A program made the position numbers and the translations under genes. A DNA stretch of 64,000 bases, from assembly GCA_019426215.1 (NCBI GenBank), contig CM033394.1, positions 1,178,001 to 1,242,000 on the forward strand, given 5' to 3'. Positions within the stretch are counted from its first letter, which is position 1. Each line of letters opens with the position of its first letter. Positions 43,986 to 55,249 of the stretch are shown here, piece after piece. The notes beneath the pieces were generated by a model. That model saw only the letters and a list, made by a program, of their open reading frames with translations. It was not told the origin of the DNA and did not search any database. The stretch is from Buddleja alternifolia. Taxonomy: Eukaryota; Streptophyta; Magnoliopsida; Lamiales; Scrophulariaceae.

Positions 43986-46794
43986 CACATATACATATAT
44001 TAAGAAGTATGACAAATTTCCAAATAAGAAACACTGAAAAACATAATGATATTATTTTTGGATCTTTACACAATCCATTCTGCTAATTTATTATCTTACT
44101 ATTTAAATATTATATTTAAAAGTAAAAATAAAAAAGACAACAACTTGTAACAGGGTTAAACAGATTGACACCTAATTCATTTCCTTTCTTCACTGTACAC
44201 CGTCTCAGCTCTTCTTCTTATCTCTCTCTTCTTTTTTCTTTATTATTGTTTCTTCTTGTTGCTGTTGCTAATATAGACCCATAGCCGTTCCAACAGACAA
44301 CGATGGTGAAAACTATCAAGTTTTACATTCAAATCACAACCCAGAAACGCATCTATACGGCAAGGATGATGATATAAAGAACGGGGAAACCGGACCGAAC
44401 GGGCCCGCGATTTAACCGGTTATCTGCCGGTTCGGTGCAGTTTTTTTGCTGACCGTTTCTATGTAACACTCGGACCGGCCTCCTGACCTGTTTCCGATTT
44501 AACCGGTCGAACCGGCCGGTCCGGTCCAGGTTTGATAACATTGACCAAAACCAAACAAAAAAGAAACACATAAATATCAAAGCATTTATTTATTTTGGTA
44601 TGTGGCTCGGGCCTTATGGTAAAAGTTTACAAATACACACACACACGGACGCACACACCAACTCCGTGCCAAACATAGTTTTCAATATATAGATTGAGCT
44701 CCACCCACTATAAGACTCAATAGTTCACATGATCACACTCAAGCATCAACTTATACAGTTAGCACCAAGAAGAACATAAACTTATACACGAAAATGGATG
44801 GTCACTCTAGGAGCTTCAATGGCTTCTCGATACAAATTACAACCGTAGTGGGACCCACATGGAGTCATCTTACACTGTTTCTGAGACTTTCCCAAGAATC
44901 ACTCACTACCATCAAGACCTACTACCACAGTCCAAAGTCTACATATAAAATGATAACCCGAGATTACACATCATTTAAATCTAACATTACCTACACCACC
45001 TCAAATGTGTATATTCTACATTTCATTGATCAATACTACTTAACCCCATCAAGTTTTATTGCCCTTCTCAGAACTCATAGCAAACACAATCCACCCTGGA
45101 ATTGGATCATCTTAAAATTTATACATTTCAACCAGGACACATTTCGGAACATAGCATGGGCCTTAAGATCAAAATTACAAATACGCACGCACACTCCAAC
45201 ACCATGCCAAAATAAATTGAGCTCCATTCAAAAGACTCAATAGTTCACATGATCACACATTCACACTCAAGCATCAACACTTATATACTAAAATTGGAGT
45301 GTCATTCTACAAGCTCCGTTGACTTCTCGATGCAATCACAGCCATAGTAGGACCCACATGGAGTCATCATACACGGTTTTTGGGATGTGCCCCCCGCCTC
45401 CCTAAAAATCACTCATTAACCACCATCCACACCCACCACTACAATGTACAGTCTACATATAGAACAATAACCCGATATTACACATCATTTAACTCGAAAA
45501 TTTCCTACACCAATCAAGTTCATAATTCTTGAAAGTGCAACACATATGACAAATTCAACGAAACCAAACAAAAGAATCTCATAAAAATAAAAAGAACTGT
45601 TTCTTTATATAACTCTTAACACATTTCAGTACATAGCTCGGGCCTTAAGATCAAAATTACAACTATATATGTAAAGATATTTTAATATATATATATATAT
45701 ATGTATGTATGTATACACACCAGCACTGTGCCAAACATTTTCTGACATATAGATTGAGCTCTACCCAATATAAGACTCAATAGTTCACATGACCACGCTC
45801 AAGCATTAACTTACACACCGAAATTGGAGGGTCATCTAGGAGCTCCGATGACTTCTCGGTACAATCACAACCATAATGGGACAAACACGAGTCATGATAG
45901 ACGGTTTTCGGGACGTGGGGGCCCCGGAGTTCCCAAGAATCAATCACTAATGGCAATCAAGACCTACTACTACAGTCTACATATAGAACGATTACCGATA
46001 ATACACCATTTAATTCTAACATTTCCTACACCAACCAAGTTCTTCATCCTCCAAACCCCACCCCCCGAAGTTCCCAAGAATCACTCATCAACGACCATCC
46101 ACACCTACTACTACAATCTACAGTTTACATATAGAACGATAACCCGATATTACACACATTTAAATCGAACATTTCCTACACACCAATCAAGTTCATCATT
46201 CTTGAAAGTGCAACATATATATGGAAACATAAAACGCTGATTTGAGGCCCTAAACAGCCTCGGGATGACCCTAAAAGCTGATTTGAGCCCCTAAACGGCC
46301 TCGGGATGGCTAAAAACATCGCAGAGTCATACGATTACCAGGATTATTACGACAAATTCAACAAACCAAACAAAAGAAACTCATAAACATCAAAACACTG
46401 TATATATATATATAATTATTATTACCTTGAGAGAGAAATTGAGGGCAACAGAGGGGTAATATCTAATCACACTGCTCCCATTGCCTCTCCACAATGACAA
46501 AATCCCTTCCTCCCTAACCGTACGGACAATGCAATCAATCATCCCTTTGAACCTCCTGTGGGGCCCACCGGCCAAGATTGCTACGTTACTCTCTTGTGTC
46601 TGAAGCAGCAGCTTAGCCCTCTCTATAGGGGCTACAATCGTGTGCACTACACCCCCCATCACCGCTCCCGCCGTTAGATCTCTGTGGAAATTCGTCAACC
46701 AATCGGACCGCCCAGATTGATTCCTCGAAATAAACTCGCCGCCGCCGCCGTTCTCCTCCCCTGCCTCGCCGCCGTCCTCCGCCGCTACCACCAT
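40355..46794 (-). CDS. ADP/ATP carrier-like protein (mitochondrial carrier family), two exons
   Basis: Mitochondrial carrier family proteins exchange nucleotides or metabolites; this one most resembles the plant plasma-membrane ADP/ATP carrier typified by Arabidopsis At5g56450. Exon 1 is 46794-46426 (123 codons, donor AAG|GTAATA) and exon 2 is 40984-40355 (acceptor GACAG|GATC), phase 0, 332 residues in all. The three carrier repeats each have the signature: PIERAKLLLQ (residue 56), PLDIAHTRLA and PLDTVRRRMMM. RRRMMM is the hallmark of adenine nucleotide carriers. Six membrane helices are expected. The N-terminus has an acidic, Gly/Glu-rich extension. The 5.44 kb intron (40985-46425) holds a tandem array, an hAT-like element and MITEs. 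The frame is clean throughout. A decayed copy of exon 1 and its upstream DNA lies at 62571-63815. Confidence 0.9.
40988..42244. other. Carrier intron, proximal part
   Basis: Non-coding. At 41085-41325 a decayed MITE is visible (inverted ACCCCTG/CAGGGG-like arms with GGTAATTACCCAATAAGTG), related to 26981-27215. Confidence 0.4.
42245..42424. mobile_element. Fold-back MITE in the carrier intron
   Basis: GAAAATTCTAAAATTCTATG … GGTGTGTTAAACACCACAC pairs with the inverted GTGGTGTTTAAGGCACCA … CATAGAATTACCC; the arms meet at GGTGGGTGGTTTTTATCACC. The near-perfect stem spans ~85 bases per arm. Confidence 0.7.
43420..43442. repeat. C23 homopolymer
   Basis: An uninterrupted run of 23 C inside one array unit, where the other units have only short C runs. 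Length may be unreliable. Confidence 0.7.
43778..44543. mobile_element. hAT-like element in the carrier intron, 766 bp
   Basis: Ends CAATATTTTAAACCTGGACC and the inverted GGTCCAGGTTTGATAACATTG are flanked by ACCAAAAC (43770-43777 and 44544-44551), an 8-bp duplication as made by hAT elements. The subterminal parts are rich in CCGGTTCAACCGG-like motifs in both directions. No transposase is left. It interrupts one array unit and contains a GT microsatellite near 43955-43980. Confidence 0.75.
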
Positions 46795-48107
46795 TTTTTC
46801 TTGATTAAAAACACGAAAGATTATAACTTTTTCCTATTTTATGAAAAGGGCTCTCCAAAAAAACATGAAAAGATTACAGGGTTTTTGCCTTTTCTTCTAT
46901 TTTGTATGTATATCTTGGCTGATATATATATACACACACACACATATATATGTATATATGGGGTTTCTGTTTCTTGATTGGGAAAAGTAAGCTAACTTGT
47001 AAACGGGCTTTTCTTGATTCTGTCTATACTTGTAGATGTCTTCGGACAAATGCGCGATTGGTGATTGAGATTTTCTTTTACTTTTCTTTCTTTAGTTTTG
47101 TTATCTGTAATTGGATTTAGAAAGATTGTGGCGACGAGTGTATGTTTTGATGGGATTGTTCATATTTAAAGGGACATTTTAACTTTAATTTTAATTGTGA
47201 TTTTTTTTTTAATTTGATAAATCAATATTCGCGCTTCATTAATATTGAAAAAAATCCCCATAATTACATCAAAAACAGGGTCAAAGCATCCCCAATAAAC
47301 ATAAGGCACAAAATAAGAGGCATTCTGAAATTTAACTACTAGAAGAACAATCAAATAAATATAACATAATTACTATTTTATTATATGTACACACTTTTAT
47401 ATTTGACAAAATGCTTAGCTAGTTTTGATGGCATTATATTCACAAGCTCGTCTTGCGAACAGTAGATATAGTTCGATTTAAATATTAGAACACTTTACTT
47501 AAAGATGATTGATAGTCGATCTCTTGTCGCTTTTTTACCTCCTAATTCACGAGAAAAAGATAAAGAAAAATTAACAAGTATTATTTTCTAGACTTTATAT
47601 TTGTAGTCTTAATTCTGTTAGTTAAATCGACAAGCAACATATTATGTAAAATTACTAATTTAAATACTTTATTTTAAATATTCATATCTTACATTCACTT
47701 CCTATGCAGCAAACTTTAAATAAACTTTTATTTTCACATAGCTGCACAAGGATAAAGCACATTTGACTTTAATTTTTTTTTAAAACAATTAGTAATATTG
47801 TAGATTAGTGAAAATAATCCTTGATATATTCGCAATTTTATGAGTGAAAATGAAGAAGTGTGAATTTAAGATATTTGACTATTTAAAATGAAATAATTTT
47901 TGGAACTTAAAAGTGTAACCAAAATTAATTGTGTATACTCGGTTTTCTAAAATATTTGCCAAAAGTCAACCTTAATTAATTTGTTTTTTTGCTTCAATTT
48001 CTAGTTAAGTAATTGAAGTAGTCAAAAAAAACAAAGAAGAAGAAGAAGAAGAAAAAATTAGTAAATAACACGACATTTATTTATTTGTATTTGTATGATT
48101 TTTATAG
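46795..48107. other. Carrier upstream region, duplicated at 62658-63730
   Basis: Promoter and upstream DNA of the carrier gene. It matches the region right of 62658 in order and orientation, from ACCATTTTTTCTTG through CTTCAATTTCTAGTT(A/G)AGTAATTGAAG to a GAAGAAGAAGAAG run. No gene is seen in it. Confidence 0.6.
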
Positions 48108-48115
48108 GTGCACAC

Positions 48116-48745
48116 TAGGGCTGTCAATCAAGCCGAGCGAGCCGAGCTTCCATAGGCTCACGCTCAGCTTGATACTAAACGAGCTTTTGTGTTCAAGGCT
48201 TAGGCCCGGCTTGACGAGCTTCAAGCCGAGCCCGAGCCGGCTTGAATTTAGAATATCACTATTTTTATCCTTTTAGTACAATTGATAAAAATAAAGAAAA
48301 AATATAACAATTACAAAACACTTTAAAATCATCAATATCAAACTATAATCGTACTAAAAAATCCTTAAACTTGATTTCATAAAGTCAAAAACACTACATT
48401 GTTTTTCTATATTATTTCGCTACTTGAGAAATTTACAATTAAAATACGGTTGATTTATTTTTATCCAATTTGACTTCCATATTATCCATATATTTATGAA
48501 TTTTTTGTTTATAAAGTATAAGTGATATTTATATAGTATTACAGTTAGTATATTATTTTGAATATATGCATATATATATATATATATTATTTACTTATAT
48601 GAGCCCGAGCTCAATTCAAGCTGAGCCTGCCTCCGCTCACGCTCGGCTTGAATATGAATTCAAGCCCTAAACTTCGGCTCAAACTTGAAAATATTCAAGC
48701 CGAGCTTTCGAGCTTCGAGCCGGCTTGAGCTCATTGACAGTCCTA
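48116..48745. mobile_element. hAT-like element, 630 bp, with documented empty site
   Basis: TAGGGCTGTCAATCAAGCC and the inverted CATTGACAGTCCTA form the ends, flanked by GTGCACAC (48108-48115, 48746-48753). Subterminal AGCCGAGC/GCTCGGCTTG motifs occur in both orientations, as usual for hAT. The duplicated region at 63735-63760 has ATGCACATTAATACACGG with no insertion, which is the empty site. Confidence 0.88.
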
Positions 48746-48753
48746 GTGCACAC

Positions 48754-48961
48754 TAATACACGGTGTACAATTTGGTCACTCTCATCAAATTCACATAATA
48801 TTTATTTCAAGATAATTTATTTTTTCTCTCATATTTATTTAATTAGTTAATATATCATTACTTACTGAGAATTGCACAAAAGAAAAATCATTATTGTTTG
48901 TTTTCTCTCTCTGTCTCTCCCCATTTTCACGACCTTTTACCAATTGGACCCAGAAATTTCC

Positions 48962-48993
<32 letters not shown>

Positions 48994-49534
48994 TTTCTTT
49001 TTCATTTCTTTTTCTCACTCTTGGAAAAAAGTTGTCTTTGAGGCGCCTTCTCATTCAGGTTGGTTGCAAATTCTTCACCTAATAAATCGGATATGTAATG
49101 TGTTTATTTATATGTTTTTAGATTTTATATTTTGATTAGAATTCTAGTTATAGTGTTTTTATTTACTGTTGAATGTGTACGATTAGGGAAGCCTTAATCT
49201 TGGATTTCTTTTGTTCGTTATTTTTTGGCAAATTAGTATTTTGATTAAATTCTGCGGCTTTAGTTGTATTAGAAGATCAAAGTTTTTTTTTTAATTATTA
49301 ATTGAATCAGAAAAAAAATGTGTTTTATTAAAAGATTGCATTTTTTCCACCCTTCGACCTCTGTTAAGCTCTCTTGGAGGATTTTTTTTTGTTCCTACAT
49401 ACTGTTGTAATTTGTTGTATTTGTCATTGACGACTGAACGCTTTGTTGCTTTTAAATTTTTATTGAAATGCCAATATTATGAGTTATGATCATATTCATT
49501 TCAAATGCGAGATTCTATTTGCTGAATGATTCAT
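48754..49534. other. No gene seen
   Basis: The first ~80 bases belong to the duplicated region. A TA run lies at 48962-48984. The rest is T-rich spacer. Confidence 0.45.
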
Positions 49535-49551
49535 ACATAGTCCCAGTATAT

Positions 49552-50006
49552 AGAAATATAGAAATAGCAAGGGAAATATTGTACTAGAAAACCACACTAG
49601 ATTTAATTCCCAGGAAAGATTGGAGGCGTCACAACGGTCGCGCTTAAAACCCAACCTCCTAGACAGAATTAACTAGACTAATTTAATAGCACAATATAAC
49701 ACTACAACTATAACTAACAATGGCTACTTGAAGAATAGCACAAAATAAAGAACACCAAATTTAACGAGGTTCGGCTAATTTAGCCTACGTCCTCGGACCC
49801 CACCAAAATATTTCACTAAAGGACTAAAGTGAAACTATTACAAACTATAGAGGAAGAAAGAAGAAATTGCTAAAAGACTTAGGCAATTTGGGATGTTTTT
49901 CAAAGTGAAGAGGTGGTCTCCTTTTATACAACAAATGAGCCCACCCTTTACAAATTCTATCTATGTGGGATATTTTCCTCTTTAAAAAATGAGCCACACT
50001 TCAACA
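49552..50006 (-). repeat. 3' LTR, truncated at the outer edge
   Basis: Matches the right LTR closely from AAATATAGAAATAGC (49554) to TTCAACA (50006). The outermost 29 bases present in the right LTR (TGTTGTGGAACTCAG…) are missing. Confidence 0.88.
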
Positions 50007-50073
50007 AATCTCCACCTTGGCGAATTTCAAAATCTTCAATCTCCTCATCAAACGGGGTCACCAAAACCAATCT

Positions 50074-53000
50074 TCAAACTTTGACAATGTTGATCAAGTC
50101 CAAACAAAATTTGAACTTGATTGCAGTCACAACTTTTGTCAACATATCAGCAGGATTCTCAGTAGTATGGACCTTCTCGATCCTGACTCCACCTTCTTCG
50201 AGTATCTCTCTTATGAAATGATATCGAACATCAATATGCTTCGTCCTTGCATGATAAACTTGGTTCTTTGCTAAATAAATAGCACTATGAAATGATATCG
50301 AACATCAATATGCTTCGTCCTTGCATGATAAACTTGGTTCTTTGCTAAATAAATAGCACTTTGACTATCACAATGTATTTTCACATACTTTTGTCCAATT
50401 CCCAGTTCACCAAGCAACCCTTGAAGCCAAATTGCTTCCTTTACAGCCTCTGAAATTGCCATATACTCTGCTTCCGTAGTAGACAGAGCAACCGTTGACT
50501 GTAAGGTAGACTTCCAACTGACTGGTGCTTTAGCAAGAGTAAATACGTAGCCTGTAGTTGATCTACGCTTATCTAAATCACCAGCATAGTCTGAATCGCA
50601 ATATCCGACTACATACTGACTAAGTTCCCGCTCAAATATCAAACCAACATCAGCTGTGTCATGGATGTATCGCAAAATCCATTTCACAGCTTGCCAATGT
50701 TCCTTTCCAGGATCATGCATATACCTGCTCACAACCCCCACTGCTTGGGAAATATCAGGCCTCGTACACAGCATAGCATACATCAAGCTACCAACAGCAT
50801 TTGCATACGGTACTTTTGACATGTATTCCCGTTCTGCATCAGATTTCGGTGACAAAGCGGCGCTAAGCTTAAAATGAGGAGCAAGCGGAGTACTAACTGG
50901 TTTTGACTTTTCATCAATGCCAAAACGCCTCAACATCCTACTCAGATATTGTGTCTGAGTCAAACAAAGCCTCCTCAATTTTCTATCTCTGAAAATCTCC
51001 ATGCCGAGAATCTTCTTCGCCTCACCTAGATCCTTCATCTCGAACTCCCTTTTCAAATGAGTCTTCAACTTCTCAATTTCTATTAGACTCGGGGAGGCAA
51101 TCAACATATCATCAACATACAGAAGAAGATATATGAAGGATCCATCTTGTAGCTTGTACAAATACACACAATGATCGTATTTGCTCCTTGTGTACCCAAT
51201 TCCCATCATAAACTTGTCAAATCGCTTGTACCACTGCCTCGAAGATTGCTTCAATCCGTACAACGATTTTTGAAGTTTACAAACCAAATTTTCACTTTCA
51301 GCAACTTTGAATCCCTCTGGCTGAGTCATATAGATTTCCTCTTCCAAGTCTCCATGTAAAAATGCAGTTTTTACATCCAACTGAACTAGTTCAAAATCCA
51401 ACTGTGCTACCAAAGCCAACAAAATTCTAATGGAGGAGTGTTTTACAACTGGAGAAAACACCTCATTATAATCAATGCCTTCCTTCTGAGCGTAACCTTT
51501 GGCCACCAATCTGGCTTTGTAGCGAACATCACCTTGGCTAGGAAATCCATCTTTCTTTGCAAATACCCATTTGCATCCAATTGCCTTCTTTCCCTTCGGG
51601 AGACTGGTCAGTTCCCATGTTTGATTCTTATGAAGGGACTGCATTTCTTCACTCATGGCAATCCTCCACTTATCTTTCTCTGGTCCTTTGACTGCTTCAA
51701 TATAAGTGGTAGGAACATCATCAGCGGCAATTGCAGATGCACAACCCACCATATTATCAAAGCGAGCAGGCTTTCTGATTATCCTCTTTGGCTTGCTAGT
51801 TGCAATTGATTCAAGTTGCTGTGGAAGTTCTTGGGGTTGAACTTCCTCTTCTTCAAAATCTCCTTCTACCGTAGGAGAATGATCAAGAGTTTCTTGATCT
51901 GCTGGGACAACAAACTTTTCAAACTCCACCTGTTTGGGAGTACCATCATGCTGTTCTGCATTCACCTTTTCCAACACGGTAGATTCATCAAAGGTGACAT
52001 CCCTGCTAAAGATTATTTTCTTTGTTTCTGGACACCAAAGACGATAGCCTTTTATACCAGAGGTGATCTCCATGAACACAACTTTCTTTGCTCTAGGATC
52101 CAACTTTGATTCCTTAACATGATAAAATGCAGTGGAACCAAACACATGTAAGGAATCATAATCAGCAGCAGGCTTTCCAAACCATTTTTCAAATGATGTT
52201 TTTCCATCAATAGCAGTAGATGGTAGACGATTAACGAGATGTCACGCATATGTCACAGCCTCAGCCCAAAATTCTTTACCCAACCCAGCATTGGATAACA
52301 AACACCGAACTTTCTCCAGTAAAGTCCGATTCATGCGTTCTGCCACTCCGTTCTATTGTAGTGTATATCTGACAGTGAAGTGTCTGACAATGCCTTCATC
52401 CTCACAAAATTTCTGAAATGGACCACTCCTAAATTCTCCACCATTGTCTGTACGGAGACGATTGACCTTTTTATCAGTCTGAGTTTCCACCATCTTTTTC
52501 CATTTGAGGAATACCTCAAACACTTCATCCTTTGTCTTCATCGTATACACCCAAACTCTCCGGGAAAAAACATCAACAAAGGTTACAAACTAGTGCTTCC
52601 CTCCCAAAGAACTCTTTTTTGAGGGACCTACACATCCGAATGAACATAATCCAAGATACCATCAGTATTATGGATTGCTGTTCCAAATTTAACCCTTGTC
52701 TGTTTCCCACGAACACAAAGTTCACAAAACTCCAATTTGGAGTATTTCACTCCTTTTGTTTTGTGAACGACCTCTGATGAACAAAACTTCTGCATCTCCG
52801 CCTGAACAAACTTGCTTGTCCTTCTCAGTTCATAACTGTATAGGGCAGCACAAACTTCGCTAAGAGATACAGCAGCAGCCTTCCCGTGAAGTAGAGTGGT
52901 TTCAAGAAACTCAAACTCCTCAGGAAGGGATCCCAGCAACATCAGAGCCAAATCCTTCTCATCCAAATTTCCGTTCTTCTTCCTCTATATCATTTGGTTT

Positions 53001-53171
53001 CTTTTCTTCAATAGCTAAGTATAGACCTTGTTGAAAGAGTGCTTCTACAACTTCGCTTTGCCACATACCAAAATGGCCCGTGCCATCAAAAGACTCCACT
53101 GCCAATCGCGTATTCGCCACAGTGGTTCTCGCCTAAATGGACGACGACAATGCTTTTGAGGTAACTTCCAT
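50074..53171 (-). pseudogene. Copia gag-pol polyprotein, broken
   Basis: Codes for the capsid and enzymes of a Ty1-copia element. Gag starts at ATG 53171 (MEVTSKALSSS) and meets a stop at codon 13; DGTGHFGMWQSEVVEALFQQ follows. The middle of gag is deleted so that it jumps to DEKDLALMLLGSLPEEFEF, and further on gag runs straight into the gag-pre-integrase part (KLEFCELCVRGKQ), so the zinc knuckle and protease are gone. The integrase core (RTDNGGEF) is followed by in-frame stops near 52353 and 52240. The long open part, 52145-50271, has the reverse transcriptase (LDVKTAFLHGD, YVDDMLIAS) and RNase H (GYCDSDYAGD). A 74-base tandem duplication at 50213-50360 shifts the frame before the last ~60 residues. 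It cannot make a full set of proteins. Confidence 0.92.
50213..50360. repeat. 74-bp tandem duplication in RNase H
   Basis: The block starting ATGAAATGATATCGAACATC and ending AAATAAATAGCACT occurs twice in succession. Because 74 is not a multiple of three it breaks the frame after YHFI. Confidence 0.9.
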
Positions 53172-53293
53172 TTTTGGTTACAAATTATTCTTCAATAGCC
53201 CTCCAAATGCGAAAGCCAAATAGCCCGAGAAAACTTTTCTGATGTGGAAGATCAGATTAAACTGCGACCACAGAGCATACTCAGAATACCCGA

Positions 53294-53305
53294 GCTCTGA
53301 TACCA
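53294..53305 (-). other. Primer-binding site for initiator tRNA-Met
   Basis: TGGTATCAGAGC on the minus strand, two bases inside the 5' LTR; the standard copia priming sequence. Confidence 0.9.
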
Positions 53306-53307
53306 CT

Positions 53308-53789
53308 TGTTGTGGAACTCAGAGTCATATTCCACCAAATATAGAAATAGCAAGGGAAATATTGTACTAGAAAACCACACTAGATTTAATTCCCAGGAAA
53401 GATTGGAGGCGTCACAACGGTCGCGCTTAAAACCCAACCTCCTAGACAGAATTAACTAGACTAATTTAATAGCACAATATAACACTACAACTATAACTAA
53501 CAATGGCTACTTGAAGAATAGCACAAAATAATGAACACCAAATTTAACGAGGTTCGGCTAATTTAGCCTACGTTCTCGGACCCCACCAAAATATTTCACT
53601 AAAGGACTAAAGTGAAACTATTACAAACTATAGAGGAAGAAAGAAGAAATTGCTAAAAGACTTAGGCAATTTGGGATGTTTTTCAAAGTGAAGAGGTGGT
53701 CTCCTTTTATACAACAAATGAGCCTACCCTTTACAAATTCTATCTATGTGGGATATTTTCCTCTTTCAAAAATGAGCCACACTTCAACA
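53308..53789 (-). repeat. 5' LTR, complete (482 bp)
   Basis: Begins (minus strand) TGTTGAAGTGTGG and ends TTCCACAACA. A TATAAAAG on the minus strand near 53704-53711 is a likely promoter. It is nearly identical to the other LTR over the shared part. Confidence 0.9.
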
Positions 53790-53849
53790 ACATAGTCCCA
53801 GTATATCACAACCATACATATATATGTTAGATCCCATGTGGTTTCCACT

Positions 53850-53985
53850 CAAGACGGAGCCAGGATTTGAGGTTCGGGTGGCGAATACAAAAAAGGGGGG
53901 GGGGGGGGGAACTTTAAAGAGACGGAACAGGGAGCTCCTCCCTTATTGCTTTTAGGTTGCTCCCCCTCGCTCCGTCTCTGGTGCT
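53850..53985. repeat. Short repeat with inverted AGACGGAGC ends and a G15 run
   Basis: AAGACGGAGCCAGG at the left is mirrored by CTCGCTCCGTCTCTGG at the right. A run of 15 G lies at 53895-53909. Probably a small MITE. Confidence 0.5.
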
Positions 53986-54401
53986 TACTTTTATACGTCA
54001 TGTGCATTGTTATGGTAGGTCAAAAAGCAGGAATCACAGTTGAGCAATTTGGCTACTCGACATTACCGAACTTCACCATATACTAGAGGAGGAGGTATAC
54101 ATCACTCTCCTTTGTGAGCTGCAATACTTTCCTCAGTTCATAGTCAGTGTGGTGTTCATATTTACTTTTAGATTGAATTGATTCTATAAAGGGCCTTTTT
54201 TATTCCTGACATGCTAGGATTCCTTGCTTTGTTGTTGTTATTCATATCATGTCTTTGGTTCTGAGAAAATTCAGTAAATTTATTTGGTTAATGACTGCCT
54301 TTCGTGATGAAATGACTTACCATATGTTGTACTAAACATATTGTTGGTATCTAACTGTCCGGTTCATGATCATAGAGTTATCGTGGATGAGCTTTTACCT
54401 T

Positions 54402-54548
54402 TCCTGGAAATTCTAGCCCGGACCAAGTTTGGCCGAACCCAAGTGTATTTCATTTTATCTGTGACCTATCATATGACAAGTGTAATTCACTCTCCTGGTG
54501 AAATACACTTGAGTTCGGCCAGACTGGGGCTGAACTAGAATTTTCCCT
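54402..54548. mobile_element. Small MITE with ~50-bp inverted ends
   Basis: GGAAATTCTAGCCCGGACCA … GAACCCAAGTGTATTTCA pairs with the inverted TGAAATACACTTGAGTTCGG … CTGAACTAGAATTTTCC. This is the clearest member of the family seen at 10610, 10796, 21138 and 31735. Confidence 0.75.
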
Positions 54549-55220
54549 ACTCTTCGTGTCTTTTCATATATGGCTTGCTCTTTCGGAATTATATGCAGTC
54601 TTTCTAGTGCAAAGTCGCATTTAAAAATTCATCTAGAAAGCATGGAGGCTGAAATGTAATAGTCTAAAATATTTGAAAGAACATTTCATCTGAATAAATA
54701 GAGAATAAAATATATATTAGTTACCACTTTTATTTTTATGCACTAGAATAAAAAGGATTTTCAAAAACAAGAAAGAAAAAGGGTCTCTAAATCATATGTT
54801 TCCACTTTCAAGAAGGGTTTAAAGATATTTGTGTGAGAAAAACCTATTAGAGGACTTCTTGTAATTTACTAACATTTTTTTGCAAATCGTTTAGATGAAT
54901 ATTGTTTTTCGTTGATAAATGTATCTCAAAAATGTTATTATTCATTCGTTTTATATTCAAATTAATCCAACTCCATATTATATCAATTTAAAAGTCCATA
55001 CATATTAATTCTTAATCTCGTCTGTAAATGAAAAGTGACTTGTCAAATGATTTATTTTGTTCTAACAAATTGATTTTGACGAAAAATATTTCGGATGACA
55101 TAACTTAAGCTCTATTTACTGATAAATAACAACATAAATATCGATATGGACTTCGACTTGAAAAGAACAACGATGATATTTCTGAGGCCCAATGAATTCT
55201 CTTTTTCCGTTCTACTTTGA
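54549..55220. other. No gene seen
   Basis: AT-rich spacer with no frames or element ends that I can support. Confidence 0.45.
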
Positions 55221-55221
55221 A

Positions 55222-55249
55222 CTAGGGGTTACCCGTGTCCAGTCACGGG
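55222..55249 (-). mobile_element. Helitron 3' terminus, facing left
   Basis: CTAG at 55222-55225, preceded by A, is followed after six bases by the stem CCCGTG (55232-55237), loop TCCAGT and CACGGG (55244-55249). Read on the minus strand this is hairpin, short spacer, CTAG, T: a Helitron 3' end. The 5' end to the right was not found; a TA microsatellite lies at 55569-55591. Confidence 0.65.

Larger units (their letters stand above)
42990..46230. repeat. Degenerate tandem array, ~0.5 kb units, in the carrier intron
   Basis: A unit recurs in the same order: a segment with GGGCCTTA(A/T)GATCAAAATT, a short CA repeat with CCAACACCGTGCCAA, CTCAATAGTTCACATGATCA, then GTCA(T/C)TCTAGGAGCTCC, GGACCCACATGGAGTCA, and AACATTTCCTACACCAA. 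Starts of the TCTAGGAGCT part fall near 43335, 44810, 45305, 45835, a spacing of ~0.5 kb except where the hAT-like element adds 0.77 kb. Units differ by indels and substitutions, so the array is old. Confidence 0.75.
49552..53789 (-). mobile_element. Defective Ty1-copia retrotransposon
   Basis: Transcribed leftward. Right (5') LTR 53308-53789, primer-binding site complementary to initiator tRNA-Met (TGGTATCAGAGC, minus strand, 53305-53294), remains of gag-pol, a purine tract (AAGGTGGAGATT) next to the left (3') LTR at 49552-50006. The left LTR lacks the 29 bases that should form its outer edge. The element is flanked by a 17-base duplication ACATAGTCCCAGTATAT (49535-49551 and 53790-53806) rather than the usual five. 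The order integrase, reverse transcriptase, RNase H makes it copia. Confidence 0.92.

Noticed and set aside
44794..46240. Frames of 149 and 138 codons in the carrier intron
   Set aside because: They lie in units of the tandem array, differ between units, and contain no domain; they are open by chance in T-poor repeat DNA.
48872..49135. Frames with Tyr-Ile repeats
   Set aside because: They translate a TA microsatellite and T-rich flank.
50656..52777. Plus-strand frames across the copia element
   Set aside because: They are antisense to gag-pol motifs that are clear on the minus strand.
53252..53437. 61-codon frame across the copia primer-binding site
   Set aside because: It spans the LTR border and primer site, which are non-coding; the gag start at 53171 fits better.
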